Shown piece after piece: positions 51,101-59,314 of a stretch of DNA of 64,000 nucleotides (positions are counted from its first letter, which is position 1; each line of letters begins with the position of its first letter). Source of the DNA: Streptomyces sp. NBC_00289 (GTDB lineage Bacteria > Actinomycetota > Actinomycetes > Streptomycetales > Streptomycetaceae). The notes beneath the pieces are model-generated. The model did no database searches and had not been told where the DNA came from. It worked only from the letters and a program-made list of their open reading frames with translations. The stretch is from contig NZ_CP108046.1 of assembly GCF_041435115.1 (NCBI RefSeq), positions 2,852,001-2,916,000 of the forward strand, in the 5' to 3' direction. The position numbers and the translations under genes were made by a program.

Positions 51101-53024
51101 GGCGGGGGGTTCGCCGGCCCTGGGGGCGCCACGTCCCGCGGTACAGACAGGTGTGTTCGTGCCCTCGTCGCTCGACGCGCTCGCCGGCCGTTCCCCGGCC
51201 GCCGCCGAACTGTCCGCCCTGCTGCGCGACACGGCCGACACCGCCGCCGCGCTGATCGCCGCGGCCGGCAGCCGTCCGAGCACGGCGCCCGGGCCCGGGC
51301 GCGCGCCCGGGCCGGCCTCTCCCCCGACGCCCGCGCCGGCCGGCGCCCACATGTCCGCCGCGCCGCCCCGGCCCCCGCTCCCGCCCTCACCCTCGTCCTC
51401 ACCGGCCACCCCCGTCCCCGCTCCCACCCCCGCCCGGGCCCCAGCCCCCCGCCCGACGTGGCGCACCACGGTCCACGTCTCGCCCGACGCCATGCCGTAT
51501 CTCCTGGACCACTGCTTCTTCCCGCAACGCCCGGGCTGGCCCGACGTCGCCGACCGCTGGCCGGTCGTACCGGCGACGACGATCGTCCACCACATGATCG
51601 AGGCGGCCCGGCAGGCGGCCCCGGGTCTGCGGGCGGTCGCGGTGCACGGGGCCCGGTTCGACCAGTGGCTTACGGCGACACCGCCCGTCGACGTGCCGGT
51701 CATGGTGACCGCCGACGGCCCCGGCCGGTTCGCGGTCTCCTTCGGCCCGCGCGCCCGGGCCGTGGTCGAACTCGCCGCCCGGCACACCGCGCCGCCCCCC
51801 GCCCGATGGACCACGAACCCCGCGGGCGAGCGCACCCCCGACCACACCGCCGCCCAGCTCTACGCCGAGCGGTGGATGTTCCACGGCCCGGCCTTCCGAG
51901 GCGTCACGGAGCTCACGGCGATCGGCGAGCACCACGTGCGCGGCGTGATCACCACACCTCCCGCGCCCGGCGCGCTGCTCGACAACGTGGGCCAGATCCT
52001 GGGCTACTGGATCATGGCGACCCGCACCGAGCGGACCGTGGTCTTCCCGGTCCAGATGCGTCACCTGCGGTTCCACGGCCCGCATCCGGGACCCGGTACC
52101 GCGGTGGAGTGCCTGGTGCGGATCACCTCCCTCACCGACACCGTGCTGGAGGCGGACGTCCAGCTGGCCGTCGGGGGCGTGGTGTGGGCGGAGCTCACCG
52201 GCTGGCAGGACCGCCGCTTCGACAACGACCCGCAGACCAGGCCGGTCGAGCGGTTCCCCGACCGCAACACGCTCTCCGAGGCCCGGCCGGGCGGCTGGTC
52301 GCTGCTGCACGAGCGATGGCCCGACCTCGCCTCGCGCGACCTGATCATGCGCAACTCACTGAGCGGCGTGGAGCGTTCGGCCTACGCCGAGCACGCTCCG
52401 CGGGGGCGCAGGCAGTGGCTGCTCGGCCGGATCGCGGTCAAGGACGCCGTACGCCGCCGGCTCTGGGACGACGGCGAGGGGCCGGTCTTCCCGGCCGAGA
52501 TCCTGGTGCGCAACGACGCGTCGGGACGCCCCTACGTCACCGGACTGCACGGCCGGGACCTGCCCCCGCTGGACGTCTCGCTGGCCCACCGCGCGGAGAC
52601 CGGGGTGGCGATCGCACGACCGCACACGCCGGGTCCCGGCCCGGGCATCGACATCGAGGAGGTCGTCGAACGCCCCGCGGAAACCCTCACCACCGCGCTC
52701 GCGCCGGACGAACTGCGGCTCCTGCGGGACCTGTGCGCGGCGACCGGGGAGCCGGAGGCGCTGTGGTTCACCCGGTTCTGGGCCGCGAAGGAGGCCGTCG
52801 CCAAGGCGGAGGGAAGTGGGTTCGGCGGACGTCCGCGTGACTTCGCGGTGCTCGAAGTCGGCCAAGACGGACGGCTGTTGGTCGCCGGGCGGCTGGAACG
52901 CGCGTACACCGTGCACTACGAACGGACCGTCAACCCGCCGGGGCTGCCGGAACGCACCTACGTCGTGGCCTGGACGACGGGCCCGGCGCATGACGTCCTC
53001 GGCGGCCCCGACGCGTGGGCCTGA
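48153..53024 (+). CDS. Iterative PKS partner: KS - AT - DH - phosphopantetheinyl transferase
   Basis: This is a 1,623-residue protein. KS (about 5-470) keeps the full triad Cys214, His352 and His393, so it is not a chain-length-factor type. A Ser/Thr linker with a hexanucleotide repeat follows. AT (about 620-930) has Ser695 in GHSVGE and SGFHTP, but FPGLEG replaces the usual GQGSQ. A Pro-rich linker (about 1030-1105) leads to a hotdog DH (about 1105-1370) with His1120 in LLDHCFF and Asp1277/Gln1281 in LLDNVGQ. The C-terminal domain (about 1400-1610) is Sfp-type PPTase: Asp1500 and Glu1502 in GIDIEEV, and Lys1546, Glu1547 and Lys1551 in WAAKEAVAK. It probably activates the ACPs of this locus and supplies the dehydration step. 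Confidence 0.92.
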   Translation: MTARQNPVAIVGMAVLLPGAADLDAYWHNLLDGTDAITDVPEGRWDGDYYRPGSAAGPAAADRVYCRRGGFVDGLAEVEVTRFGIMPNSVAGTEPDQLIALNVAAAALADAGGTDRLPDRHRVGIVLGRGGYLTPGLVRLDQRVRTAGQLVRTLGELLPDLTSAQLGRVREAFTERLGPESPESAIGLVPNLAASRVANRLDLRGPAYTVDAACASSLVAVDQAVAELATGRCDLMLAGGVHHCHDITLWSVFSQLRALSPSQRIRPFHRGADGILIGEGTGVVVLKRLADAERDGDRIYAVVRGTGVASDGRTSSLVNPDSAGQTHAVRQAWRAAGLDPAAVGSIGLLEAHGTATPAGDAAELATLAAVFGPGAVTGGDRAVIGSVKSMIGHTMPAAGVAGLVKAALAVHHGVLLPTLHCEDPHPALAATRFRPLERATPWEAAPGQPVRRAAVNAFGFGGINAHVVLEQAPGTRAPRRAGAAAPVAGTADSAAGTGGPATSAAQAVSTSTSISISTPTPTSAAVTITEPERVLMLAADSPERLAGLLDADDSAVLAAGLDPAGTHPAVGPSRLAVVDPTAKRLALARRAIAKGRAWPGRGDVWFTPAPLLSGGEVRGDGPGKLAFVFPGLEGDFAPRVDDVAAHFGLPPAASGTAARVGDVGRHGFGVVGVGRLLDGALRRMGLVPDAVAGHSVGEWTAMAAAGMYSADEVSGFMESFDPDTVTVPGLAFAAVGASAERVLAALEENGGARAGVVLSHDNAPSQSMVCGPDDAVREVVRSFRAEGVLSQVLPFRSGFHTPMLKPYLAPIEAAANRFRLHPPTVPLWSGTTASPYPEREDTVRELFVRHLLEPVRFRQLVEAMYTAGHRVFVQVGTGQLGSLVGDTLHGRDHLVVAANSPHRDGLAQLRRVAAALWTTGAAVAPALPRTTGAAVSPAVPRAAGGERRDRRPAVRLDLGGALVSLGGPALAALRAELRPGASRAGGSPALGAPRPAVQTGVFVPSSLDALAGRSPAAAELSALLRDTADTAAALIAAAGSRPSTAPGPGRAPGPASPPTPAPAGAHMSAAPPRPPLPPSPSSSPATPVPAPTPARAPAPRPTWRTTVHVSPDAMPYLLDHCFFPQRPGWPDVADRWPVVPATTIVHHMIEAARQAAPGLRAVAVHGARFDQWLTATPPVDVPVMVTADGPGRFAVSFGPRARAVVELAARHTAPPPARWTTNPAGERTPDHTAAQLYAERWMFHGPAFRGVTELTAIGEHHVRGVITTPPAPGALLDNVGQILGYWIMATRTERTVVFPVQMRHLRFHGPHPGPGTAVECLVRITSLTDTVLEADVQLAVGGVVWAELTGWQDRRFDNDPQTRPVERFPDRNTLSEARPGGWSLLHERWPDLASRDLIMRNSLSGVERSAYAEHAPRGRRQWLLGRIAVKDAVRRRLWDDGEGPVFPAEILVRNDASGRPYVTGLHGRDLPPLDVSLAHRAETGVAIARPHTPGPGPGIDIEEVVERPAETLTTALAPDELRLLRDLCAATGEPEALWFTRFWAAKEAVAKAEGSGFGGRPRDFAVLEVGQDGRLLVAGRLERAYTVHYERTVNPPGLPERTYVVAWTTGPAHDVLGGPDAWA
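49675..49722 (+). repeat. In-frame CTCCAY-type hexanucleotide repeat in a PKS linker
   Basis: Eight consecutive six-base units of the TCTCCA/CCTCCA/CTCCCA type encode alternating Ser-Thr, Ser-Ile and Thr-Pro pairs between KS and AT. Copy-number change would keep the frame. Confidence 0.85.
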
Positions 53025-53084
53025 CCTCGCCGGCATCACTTGCCCGACCGGCCTCACCGACCTCGACAAGGAGACGTACGACCG

Positions 53085-53405
53085 ATGAACCCTGCCCCCC
53101 ACACGGACCTCACGACCGAGGAAACGGTCCTCGCCGACATCGCGGGCATGCTCGCGACGCTCCTCGAGGACGAGTACGGCCTCGACCTCGACGAGATCGA
53201 CATGGCGACCACCTTCAACCGCGACCTGGAACTGGAGAGCATCGACCTGGTGACCCTGGCGGGCCTGCTGCAGGAGCGGTACGGCACGCGGGTGAACTTC
53301 GCCGAGTTCCTGGCCGGCATGGAGTTCGACGAGATCATCGAGCTGACCGTCGGCCGGCTCGTCGAGTACGTCGTCCAGAGCCTCAAGGCAGCCGAGGCGG
53401 GCTGA
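53085..53405 (+). CDS. Free-standing acyl carrier protein
   Basis: The 106-residue acidic four-helix protein has the attachment motif DLELESIDLV, with Ser52 as the phosphopantetheine site. AAGGAG lies about ten bases before the ATG at 53085. It lies 60 bp after the PKS2 stop in the same operon. It could carry the starter or the finished acyl chain, or hand it to the hydrolase and glycosyltransferase. Its likely activator is the PPTase domain of the preceding protein. Confidence 0.92.
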   Translation: MNPAPHTDLTTEETVLADIAGMLATLLEDEYGLDLDEIDMATTFNRDLELESIDLVTLAGLLQERYGTRVNFAEFLAGMEFDEIIELTVGRLVEYVVQSLKAAEAG

Positions 53406-53408
53406 GCC

Positions 53409-54302
53409 ATGGCGATGGTCGACACCGGTGGACTCCGGATGCACGTACAGCGGCTGGGCCCCGGCGACGACCGTCCGGCCACCGCCACCGTGGTGCTCGT
53501 GCACGGGCTGCTCACCGACAGCCTGGCCAGCTACTACTTCACCGTGGCCCCGCCGTTCGCGGCCGCCGGGCTGGACGTGGTCATGTACGACCTGCGGGGC
53601 CACGGCCGCAGCGGGCGCCCGGCGAGCGGCTACACCCTCGACGACGGCATCGACGACCTGGAGGCCCTGCTCGACGCCCTGGAGGTGCGTGGCCCCCTCC
53701 ATCTGGTGGGCAACTCCTACGGCGGCACGGTCGCCTTCGGCTACGCGGCCCGTCACCCGGAGCGGGCGGCGAGCGTCTGCCTGATCGAGTCGGAGCCGGC
53801 GACCGCTTCCTGGGCGGCGAAACTGGGCGGCATCCTGGACCGGGTGACGCGCGAACTGGCGCACAACGAGGCCGACGCGCTCGCCTGGATCACCGCCCAC
53901 CGCGGCCACAACACCGCCCGGCTGGCGAAGGGCGCGGCACGTCTCGCCCGGGAGACCACCCTCGCCCGGGACATCCCGGCCAGCCGCGTTCTGACGGAGG
54001 ACAGGATCCGGGCCGTGCGCTGCCCCGTGCTGGGTGTCTACGGCGGTGACTCGGACCTCGCCCTGCTGGCACCGTGGCTCGGGTCGCTGCTGCCGGACTG
54101 CCGGACGGTCGTGGTGCCGGGCCACGAGCACTCCGTACTGGTGGAGGCGGCGGGAGTGGTCGGCGAGCAGGTGCTGTCCCTGATCCGGCGCGCGAGTGCC
54201 GGATCCCAGGAGGCGAGCGCCCCCGTCCCGGAGGCAAGCACCCCCGCCCAGGACCCCAGCGCCCCCGGACACGCGGGAGCCGGGGCGGCGGTGGCCCGGT
54301 GA
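53409..54302 (+). CDS. Alpha/beta hydrolase, candidate chain-release thioesterase
   Basis: The 297-residue protein carries VVLVHGLLTDSLAS (oxyanion region), YDLRGHGRSG, the nucleophile elbow GNSYGG with Ser103, an acidic residue in YGGDSDLALL, and the catalytic His in PGHEHSVLVEA. No signal peptide is seen. It is three bases after the ACP stop and overlaps the glycosyltransferase gene by GTGA. No thioesterase domain exists in either PKS, so release of the acyl chain from ACP is the most economical role. The C-terminal 35 residues are Pro/Ala/Ser-rich and probably disordered. Confidence 0.9.
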   Translation: MAMVDTGGLRMHVQRLGPGDDRPATATVVLVHGLLTDSLASYYFTVAPPFAAAGLDVVMYDLRGHGRSGRPASGYTLDDGIDDLEALLDALEVRGPLHLVGNSYGGTVAFGYAARHPERAASVCLIESEPATASWAAKLGGILDRVTRELAHNEADALAWITAHRGHNTARLAKGAARLARETTLARDIPASRVLTEDRIRAVRCPVLGVYGGDSDLALLAPWLGSLLPDCRTVVVPGHEHSVLVEAAGVVGEQVLSLIRRASAGSQEASAPVPEASTPAQDPSAPGHAGAGAAVAR

Positions 54303-55495
54303 GCAGGTTCCTGTTCGTCGTGCCGCCCCTGGTGGGCCACATCAACCCGGCGGCCGGTGTGGCGGCCGAACTGGCGGCGCGGGGCCACGAGTCGGCGTGG
54401 GCCTGCGCCGATCCCGGGCTGGTCCGGCGGCTGGCCGGAGCCGGTGCGGTGGTGTTCCCGTGTGCCGGGCCCGTGCCCGGCGAGGGCGAGGGCCTGCGCC
54501 CGCCGGACCTTCGTGGCCCGGAGGCGCTGAAGTTCCTCTGGGAACGGTTCCTGGTCCCGCTCGCCGAGGACATGGCCCCGGGTGTCCGCACGGCCATCGA
54601 CGCGTTCCGTCCCCACGCGGTCGTCGCCGACCAACAGGCCCTGGCCGGTGGGCTGGTGGCCGAGCTGCTGGGCGTGCCGTGGGCCACCTCGGCCAGCACC
54701 TCGGCCGAGTTCACCGACGTACTGGCGGGCATGCCGAAGGTCGCGGACTGGCTGGCGGGGCTGCTGCGCACGCTCCGGACGCGCGTCGGCGACCCGGCGG
54801 GCACCGCCGACCCCCGCTTCTCCCCGCACCTGGTGCTGGCGTTCAGCACCCCGGAGCTGGCCGGCGCCGACGCCGTGACGGGCGGGCGGATCCACTGGGT
54901 CGGCCCGTCGATCGCCCCGCGCCCGGCAGCGCCCGGCTTCCCCTGGGAATGGTTCGACCCCGCCCGGTTGTCGGTCCTGGTCACCCTCGGCACCGCCAAC
55001 ACCGACGTGGGCGCCCGTTTCCTCACCGAGTGCCTGACGGCGCTGCGTGCCCGCGCGGACCGCGTGCAGGCGGTGATCGCGGACCCGGGCGGCGTCCTCA
55101 CCGCCGACGGGCATGACAAGGACGTCCTGGTCCTTCCGTCCGTCCCCCAACTCCCGCTTCTCGAAAGGGTCGACGCGGTGGTGTGCCACGCGGGGCACAA
55201 CACCGTCTGCGAGGCCCTCTGGCACGGCGTGCCCCTTGTCGTGGCCCCCATCCGCGACGACCAGCCGGTCGTGGCCGGGCAGGTGACCGGCGCCGGGGCG
55301 GGCATCCGGGTCCGCTTCGGCCGGGTCACCGCCGCCGGTCTCGGCTCGGCGATCGACGCCGTACTCCACGAGCCGGGCCACCGCGCGGCGGCCGGACGTG
55401 TCCGTACGGCGTTCCGCGCGGCGGGCGGCGCCCGGGCGGCGGCCACCCGGCTGGAACTCCTGGCCGGCCGCGCACCCTCGAAGGAGGCCCCGTGA
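54299..55495 (+). CDS. UGT/MGT-type glycosyltransferase (GT1)
   Basis: The 398-residue GT-B protein carries FVVPPLVGHINPAAGVAAEL at the N-terminus, a loop of the macrolide/zeaxanthin glycosyltransferase type, and the donor-binding C-terminal motif CHAGHNTVCEALWHGVPLVV followed by RDDQP. Family role: transfer of a sugar from a nucleotide donor to a hydroxyl of a hydrophobic acceptor. In this operon the acceptor is probably the PKS-derived acyl product. It overlaps genes on both sides. Confidence 0.92.
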   Translation: MSRFLFVVPPLVGHINPAAGVAAELAARGHESAWACADPGLVRRLAGAGAVVFPCAGPVPGEGEGLRPPDLRGPEALKFLWERFLVPLAEDMAPGVRTAIDAFRPHAVVADQQALAGGLVAELLGVPWATSASTSAEFTDVLAGMPKVADWLAGLLRTLRTRVGDPAGTADPRFSPHLVLAFSTPELAGADAVTGGRIHWVGPSIAPRPAAPGFPWEWFDPARLSVLVTLGTANTDVGARFLTECLTALRARADRVQAVIADPGGVLTADGHDKDVLVLPSVPQLPLLERVDAVVCHAGHNTVCEALWHGVPLVVAPIRDDQPVVAGQVTGAGAGIRVRFGRVTAAGLGSAIDAVLHEPGHRAAAGRVRTAFRAAGGARAAATRLELLAGRAPSKEAP

Positions 55496-56574
55496 ACAGC
55501 GACCACGAGCCCGAGTCCCCCGGCCGTACCGACCGGGTGGCCGCGCTGCGTCCCGGCTACCGGGCCGACCTGGCGGACGGCCCCGACCGCTTCTTCGAGC
55601 CGCGGCGCACCACGTGCCCGTGGTGCGGCTCGGCCGGGCTGACGACGCGCCTGCGGACGACGGATCTGCTCCAGCACAAGCCGGGCCGGTTCGTCCTGGA
55701 CCGGTGCGGGGACTGCCGGCACACCTTCCAGAACCCCCGGCTGAGCGCGGCGGGGCTGGAGTTCTACTACCGCGACTTCTACGACGGCCTGGGCGAGAAG
55801 CAGCTCGGCAACACCTTCGCGAGCCGTGGCCGGATGTACCAGCAGCGTGCCGCCGCGCTCCTGCCCTTCGTCTCGTCCCCGAAGAACTGGCTGGACGTCG
55901 GCACCGGCCACGGGCACTTCTGCGAGTCGGCCGCCACCGTCCATCCCGGCACGGTCTTCGACGGCCTCGACTTCACCGACGGCGCCGAACTCGCCGAGCG
56001 CGCCGGCCGGGTGGAGCGCGGCTACCGCGGCAGCTTCCCCGAACTGGCCGGGGAACTCGCCGGCTCCTACGACGTCGTCAGCATGTTCCACTACCTGGAG
56101 CACAGCACGGAGCCGCCGCGCGAACTGGAGGCGGCCCACCGGGTGATCCGTCCCGGCGGCCACCTGCTGATCGAGGTCCCCGATCCCGACAGCCGGTACG
56201 CCCGGCTGCTCGGCCGCTGGTGGCTGCCGTGGCTCCAGCCGCAGCACCTGCACTTCGTTCCGGTCGGCAACCTGCGCCGCCGACTGACCGAGCTCGGGTT
56301 CACGGTCCTGGCGGAACAGCACGCCGAGCCGCACGACCCCGTGGACCTGCTGGCCGCCGTCTGGCTCGCCCTCGACGCGGCCGCTCCCCGCGACGACCTG
56401 CCCTGGCTGCCCGCGCGGCCGGACGCAATCCGCCGTACGCTGCGCGCCGCCACGCTGATCGCCGGCATCCCGGCCCTGCTGCTCGGCACCCTGCTGGACC
56501 GCTTCGCCGTCCGGCCGCTGTCGCACCGCCTTGGTCTGTCGAACGCCTACCGGCTGGTGGCGCGCCGGGACTGA
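55492..56574 (+). CDS. Class I methyltransferase with N-terminal zinc-ribbon
   Basis: The 360-residue protein has an N-terminal zinc ribbon (TTCPWCGS and DRCGDCRH, a CxxC pair on each side of about 35 residues). The methyltransferase core carries WLDVGTGHGHFCESAA, FDGLDFTDG, YDVVSMFHYLEH and GGHLLIEVPDPDSRY, similar to Methyltransf_23-type enzymes of glycan and lipid pathways. The C-terminal 60 residues are amphipathic/hydrophobic (LIAGIPALLLGTLLDRF), compatible with membrane association. AAGGAGG precedes the GTG at 55492, which overlaps the glycosyltransferase stop. Last gene of the operon. Target unknown; a sugar or acyl hydroxyl is plausible. Confidence 0.9.
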   Translation: MNSDHEPESPGRTDRVAALRPGYRADLADGPDRFFEPRRTTCPWCGSAGLTTRLRTTDLLQHKPGRFVLDRCGDCRHTFQNPRLSAAGLEFYYRDFYDGLGEKQLGNTFASRGRMYQQRAAALLPFVSSPKNWLDVGTGHGHFCESAATVHPGTVFDGLDFTDGAELAERAGRVERGYRGSFPELAGELAGSYDVVSMFHYLEHSTEPPRELEAAHRVIRPGGHLLIEVPDPDSRYARLLGRWWLPWLQPQHLHFVPVGNLRRRLTELGFTVLAEQHAEPHDPVDLLAAVWLALDAAAPRDDLPWLPARPDAIRRTLRAATLIAGIPALLLGTLLDRFAVRPLSHRLGLSNAYRLVARRD

Positions 56575-56659
56575 GGACGGGGCCGCCCCGGGGCCACCGC
56601 ATCGCCGCCCGCCCGCGCGCCTGCGCCTCCCGGACACCGCCGGGGGTGCCCGGGTGCCT

Positions 56660-57934
56660 CTACGGGACGCCCAGTTCGAAGAGGGCGTACCCGGCGTACG
56701 ACCCGGAGGCGACCGCCGCGATGCCGAGCAGGGTGCACAGCATCGGCAGGCGCAGGCGGCGCAGTTGGAGGGCGAGCGGGATGAACAGGGGGAAGGCGGG
56801 GAGCAGATAGCGGGAGACGTTGCCGAAGATCTGCTGGCTGCCCAGGACCAGGGCCAGGGTGAGGAGCGTGTAGACGGTCAGGACGGCCGGGGGACGCAGG
56901 CGCAGGAGCAGGGGGACGAGGAGCGCGGCCAGCAGGACGACACCCACGCCGATGGTGTCCAGGAAGGGGAACGCGAAGAGGTAGTCGAAGCGGCCCACCG
57001 CGATGGAGGTGAACACGTCGAGGGTCTGGGCGCCGTAGTCGAACTTGTGGGCCCAGGCTCCCTCCTGGAGGGCGAAGTAGCCGCCGAGGTCGCCCATCCG
57101 GTTGCCGACCCAGAGCAGGTAGCCGAACAGGCCGAGCGGGGCGATCAGGATCGCGGTGAGCGGGCGGGCGACGCCGTCCTGTCGCCGGTGGAGGGCGAGC
57201 AAGGCGGCCACCGTGAGGCCGGCGATGAGCGCGCCGGCGGTGGGCCGGTTGAGTCCGGCCGCGAAGGTGAGGACGCCGGCGGTGAGCCAGCGGTGGTTCA
57301 TGACGGCGTGGCAGGCCCAGACGGCCAGGGCGACGTAGAGGGACTCCGAGTAGCCCGACCACTCCGCGCCGGAGCCGGGCCAGACGGCCCACAGTCCGGC
57401 CGCGGCCAGTCCGGCCCGCCGGCCGCCGAAGTGCGCGGTGACGGCGTAGATGCCGAGGGCGGCGACGAACGAGGCGAGGACCGAGACCAGCATCCCGGCG
57501 CCGTACACGCCGAGACCGGTGCACGCGGAGACCAGCCGCATCGTCGCCGGGTAGAGCGGGAAGAAGGCCGCCGAGTTGCCTTCGAGGGTGATCAGGCCGG
57601 TGGCTCCGGGGACCGGGACCAGCGCGGGGTTGTAGCCGTGTTCGGCGATCTGCTGGTACCACCAGCCGTCCCAGCTGGCCAGCACGTCCCAGGCGTGGGC
57701 GCCGCCGCCGAAGCGCGGGTTCTTCTTCCGGAAGTCGCCGGCGGAGTCCAGCAGGTACATGAAGACGCCGAAGCCGATGAGCTTGAGCACGCCGTACAGC
57801 GCGAGCACGGGGAGGTGCTCCCGGGCCGTACGGCGCAGGAGCGGGCCGAGGCTTCGCTCGGCGGCGGGGATGCCGGCGGTGGCTTCGACGGAGTCGGCGC
57901 CGGGGTGGGTGGCCGGGGTCATGACGTGGTTCAT
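56660..57934 (-). CDS. GT-C membrane glycosyltransferase (PIG-V/mannosyltransferase-like)
   Basis: The 424-residue protein has about ten membrane segments. The first extracytoplasmic loop carries SWDGWWYQQIAEHGYNP and NSAAFFPLYPATMRL, typical of PIG-V-like polyprenol-phosphate-mannose-dependent enzymes. Its ATG at 57934 overlaps the GT2-GtrA stop (ATGA), so the two are coupled. It is likely to use the polyprenyl-linked sugar made by the GT2. It converges on the lipid-synthase operon. Confidence 0.88.
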   Translation of the reverse strand: MNHVMTPATHPGADSVEATAGIPAAERSLGPLLRRTAREHLPVLALYGVLKLIGFGVFMYLLDSAGDFRKKNPRFGGGAHAWDVLASWDGWWYQQIAEHGYNPALVPVPGATGLITLEGNSAAFFPLYPATMRLVSACTGLGVYGAGMLVSVLASFVAALGIYAVTAHFGGRRAGLAAAGLWAVWPGSGAEWSGYSESLYVALAVWACHAVMNHRWLTAGVLTFAAGLNRPTAGALIAGLTVAALLALHRRQDGVARPLTAILIAPLGLFGYLLWVGNRMGDLGGYFALQEGAWAHKFDYGAQTLDVFTSIAVGRFDYLFAFPFLDTIGVGVVLLAALLVPLLLRLRPPAVLTVYTLLTLALVLGSQQIFGNVSRYLLPAFPLFIPLALQLRRLRLPMLCTLLGIAAVASGSYAGYALFELGVP

Positions 57935-59208
57935 GCGGCCGTCGATCCCGTCCCGCGGCGGCGGGCGGGGAACACCCAGGCGCGGAAGAGCAGGAAGCGC
58001 AGGAGGGTGGCCGCCAGGTTGGCGGCCACCAGCACGCCGACCTCCGTGGGGCGCCCGACCTCGGGCGCCACGCGGTGCAGCGCGGCGAGCGATCCGCTGG
58101 TGAGGGCCAGGCCGACCAGGAAGACCAGCAGGCCCTTGGCCTGGTGGCGCAGCGCGCCGCCGCCCCGCAGCCCGAAGGTGAGCCGCCGGTTCGCGGCGGT
58201 GTTGGCGATGGCGCAGGCGAGCAGTGCCAGCGCGTTGGCCGCCTGCGCTCCCGCCACCGGGCGCAACGCCGCGTACAGCAGCACGTATCCGACGGTGCTC
58301 ACGGCTCCGACGGCCCCGAAGCGCAGCAGCTGTCCGGCCAGGCCCGACGGGGACGGGCCGTCGGCGCCGCGGCTCAGTCCGGACATCGGAAGCGTGCCGC
58401 GGGACAGTGCCCGGCCGATCCTGGCGATGCCGCGCAGGTCGGCCAGCGCCGTGGACAGGATGTCGACCCGGCTGTCGGGGTCGTCGATCCAGTCGACCGG
58501 CACCTCGTGTATGCGCAGCCCGGCCCGCTCGGCGATCACCAGCAGCTCGGTGTCGAAGAACCACTCCGAGTCCTTCACCAGGGGCAGCAGCCGCTCGGCG
58601 ACATCGCGCCGTACCGCCTTGAAGCCGCACTGCGCGTCGGAGAAGCCCACGGCGAGCGTGGAGCGCAGCAGGACGTTGTAACAGCGCGAGATGACCTCAC
58701 GCTTGGGGCCGCGCACCACCCGGGAGCCGCGGGCGAGCCGGGTGCCGATGGCGATGTCGGAGTGCCCGGAGATCAGCGGGGCGACCAGCGGCAGAAGCGC
58801 CTTCAGGTCGGTCGACAGGTCCACGTCCACATAGGCGAGCACCGGCGCCGAGGAGCCCGACCACGCGGCGTGCAGCGCCCTGCCCCGCCCCTTCTCGGCC
58901 AGCCGCAGCCACTGCGCCTCGGGCAGCTCGGCGGCCAGCCGGGCGGCTATGCGCGGGGTCGCGTCGGTGCTGGCGTTGTCCGCGACGGTGATCCGGAACG
59001 GGTACGGGAAGGTCTCCCGCAGGTGCGCGTGGAGCCGCCGTACGCTCGGTTCCAGGTCGGCCTCCTCGTTGAACACCGGGACGACCACGTCCAGGACGGG
59101 TTCTCGGTGGTGGGCCGGCACGGGTGTGCGGAGCGGCAGTCGGTCCATCAGGTCGTCCGTCGGGGAGGAGGGAGCCGGCACAGCGGCGGGCAAGCCTGTC
59201 TTTGTCAC
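57931..59208 (-). CDS. GT2 polyprenyl-phosphate sugar synthase with C-terminal GtrA domain
   Basis: The 425-residue protein has a GT2 domain (about 38-270: VVVPVFNEEADL, VADNASTDAT, AYVDVDLSTD, CGFKAVRRDV). A GtrA-like domain of four membrane segments follows (about 300-420: LRFGAVGAVSTVGYVLLYA and ANTAANRRLTFGL). Family role: make polyprenyl-phosphate sugar and help move it across the membrane. The GTG start at 59208 has a GGAT upstream. The GT2 part is strongly similar to the protein at 24066. Confidence 0.92.
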   Translation of the reverse strand: MTKTGLPAAVPAPSSPTDDLMDRLPLRTPVPAHHREPVLDVVVPVFNEEADLEPSVRRLHAHLRETFPYPFRITVADNASTDATPRIAARLAAELPEAQWLRLAEKGRGRALHAAWSGSSAPVLAYVDVDLSTDLKALLPLVAPLISGHSDIAIGTRLARGSRVVRGPKREVISRCYNVLLRSTLAVGFSDAQCGFKAVRRDVAERLLPLVKDSEWFFDTELLVIAERAGLRIHEVPVDWIDDPDSRVDILSTALADLRGIARIGRALSRGTLPMSGLSRGADGPSPSGLAGQLLRFGAVGAVSTVGYVLLYAALRPVAGAQAANALALLACAIANTAANRRLTFGLRGGGALRHQAKGLLVFLVGLALTSGSLAALHRVAPEVGRPTEVGVLVAANLAATLLRFLLFRAWVFPARRRGTGSTAA

Positions 59209-59314
59209 GTTTCATCCATGTTCGTGTTCGGTCGCGGGGTGTCCCCGAAGCCGCTGAAGGCAGTGCCGCGACCAGAGGTGACGGATGGGCGGTCGAGGAA
59301 GAGGACGCCTCCCG

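Noticed and set aside
41176..53024. Enediyne or ordinary modular type I PKS
   Set aside because: No enediyne accessory genes. The PfaD-type barrels, the PUFA-type ACP motif and the single iterative-looking set of domains fit a PUFA/hglE-like synthase better.
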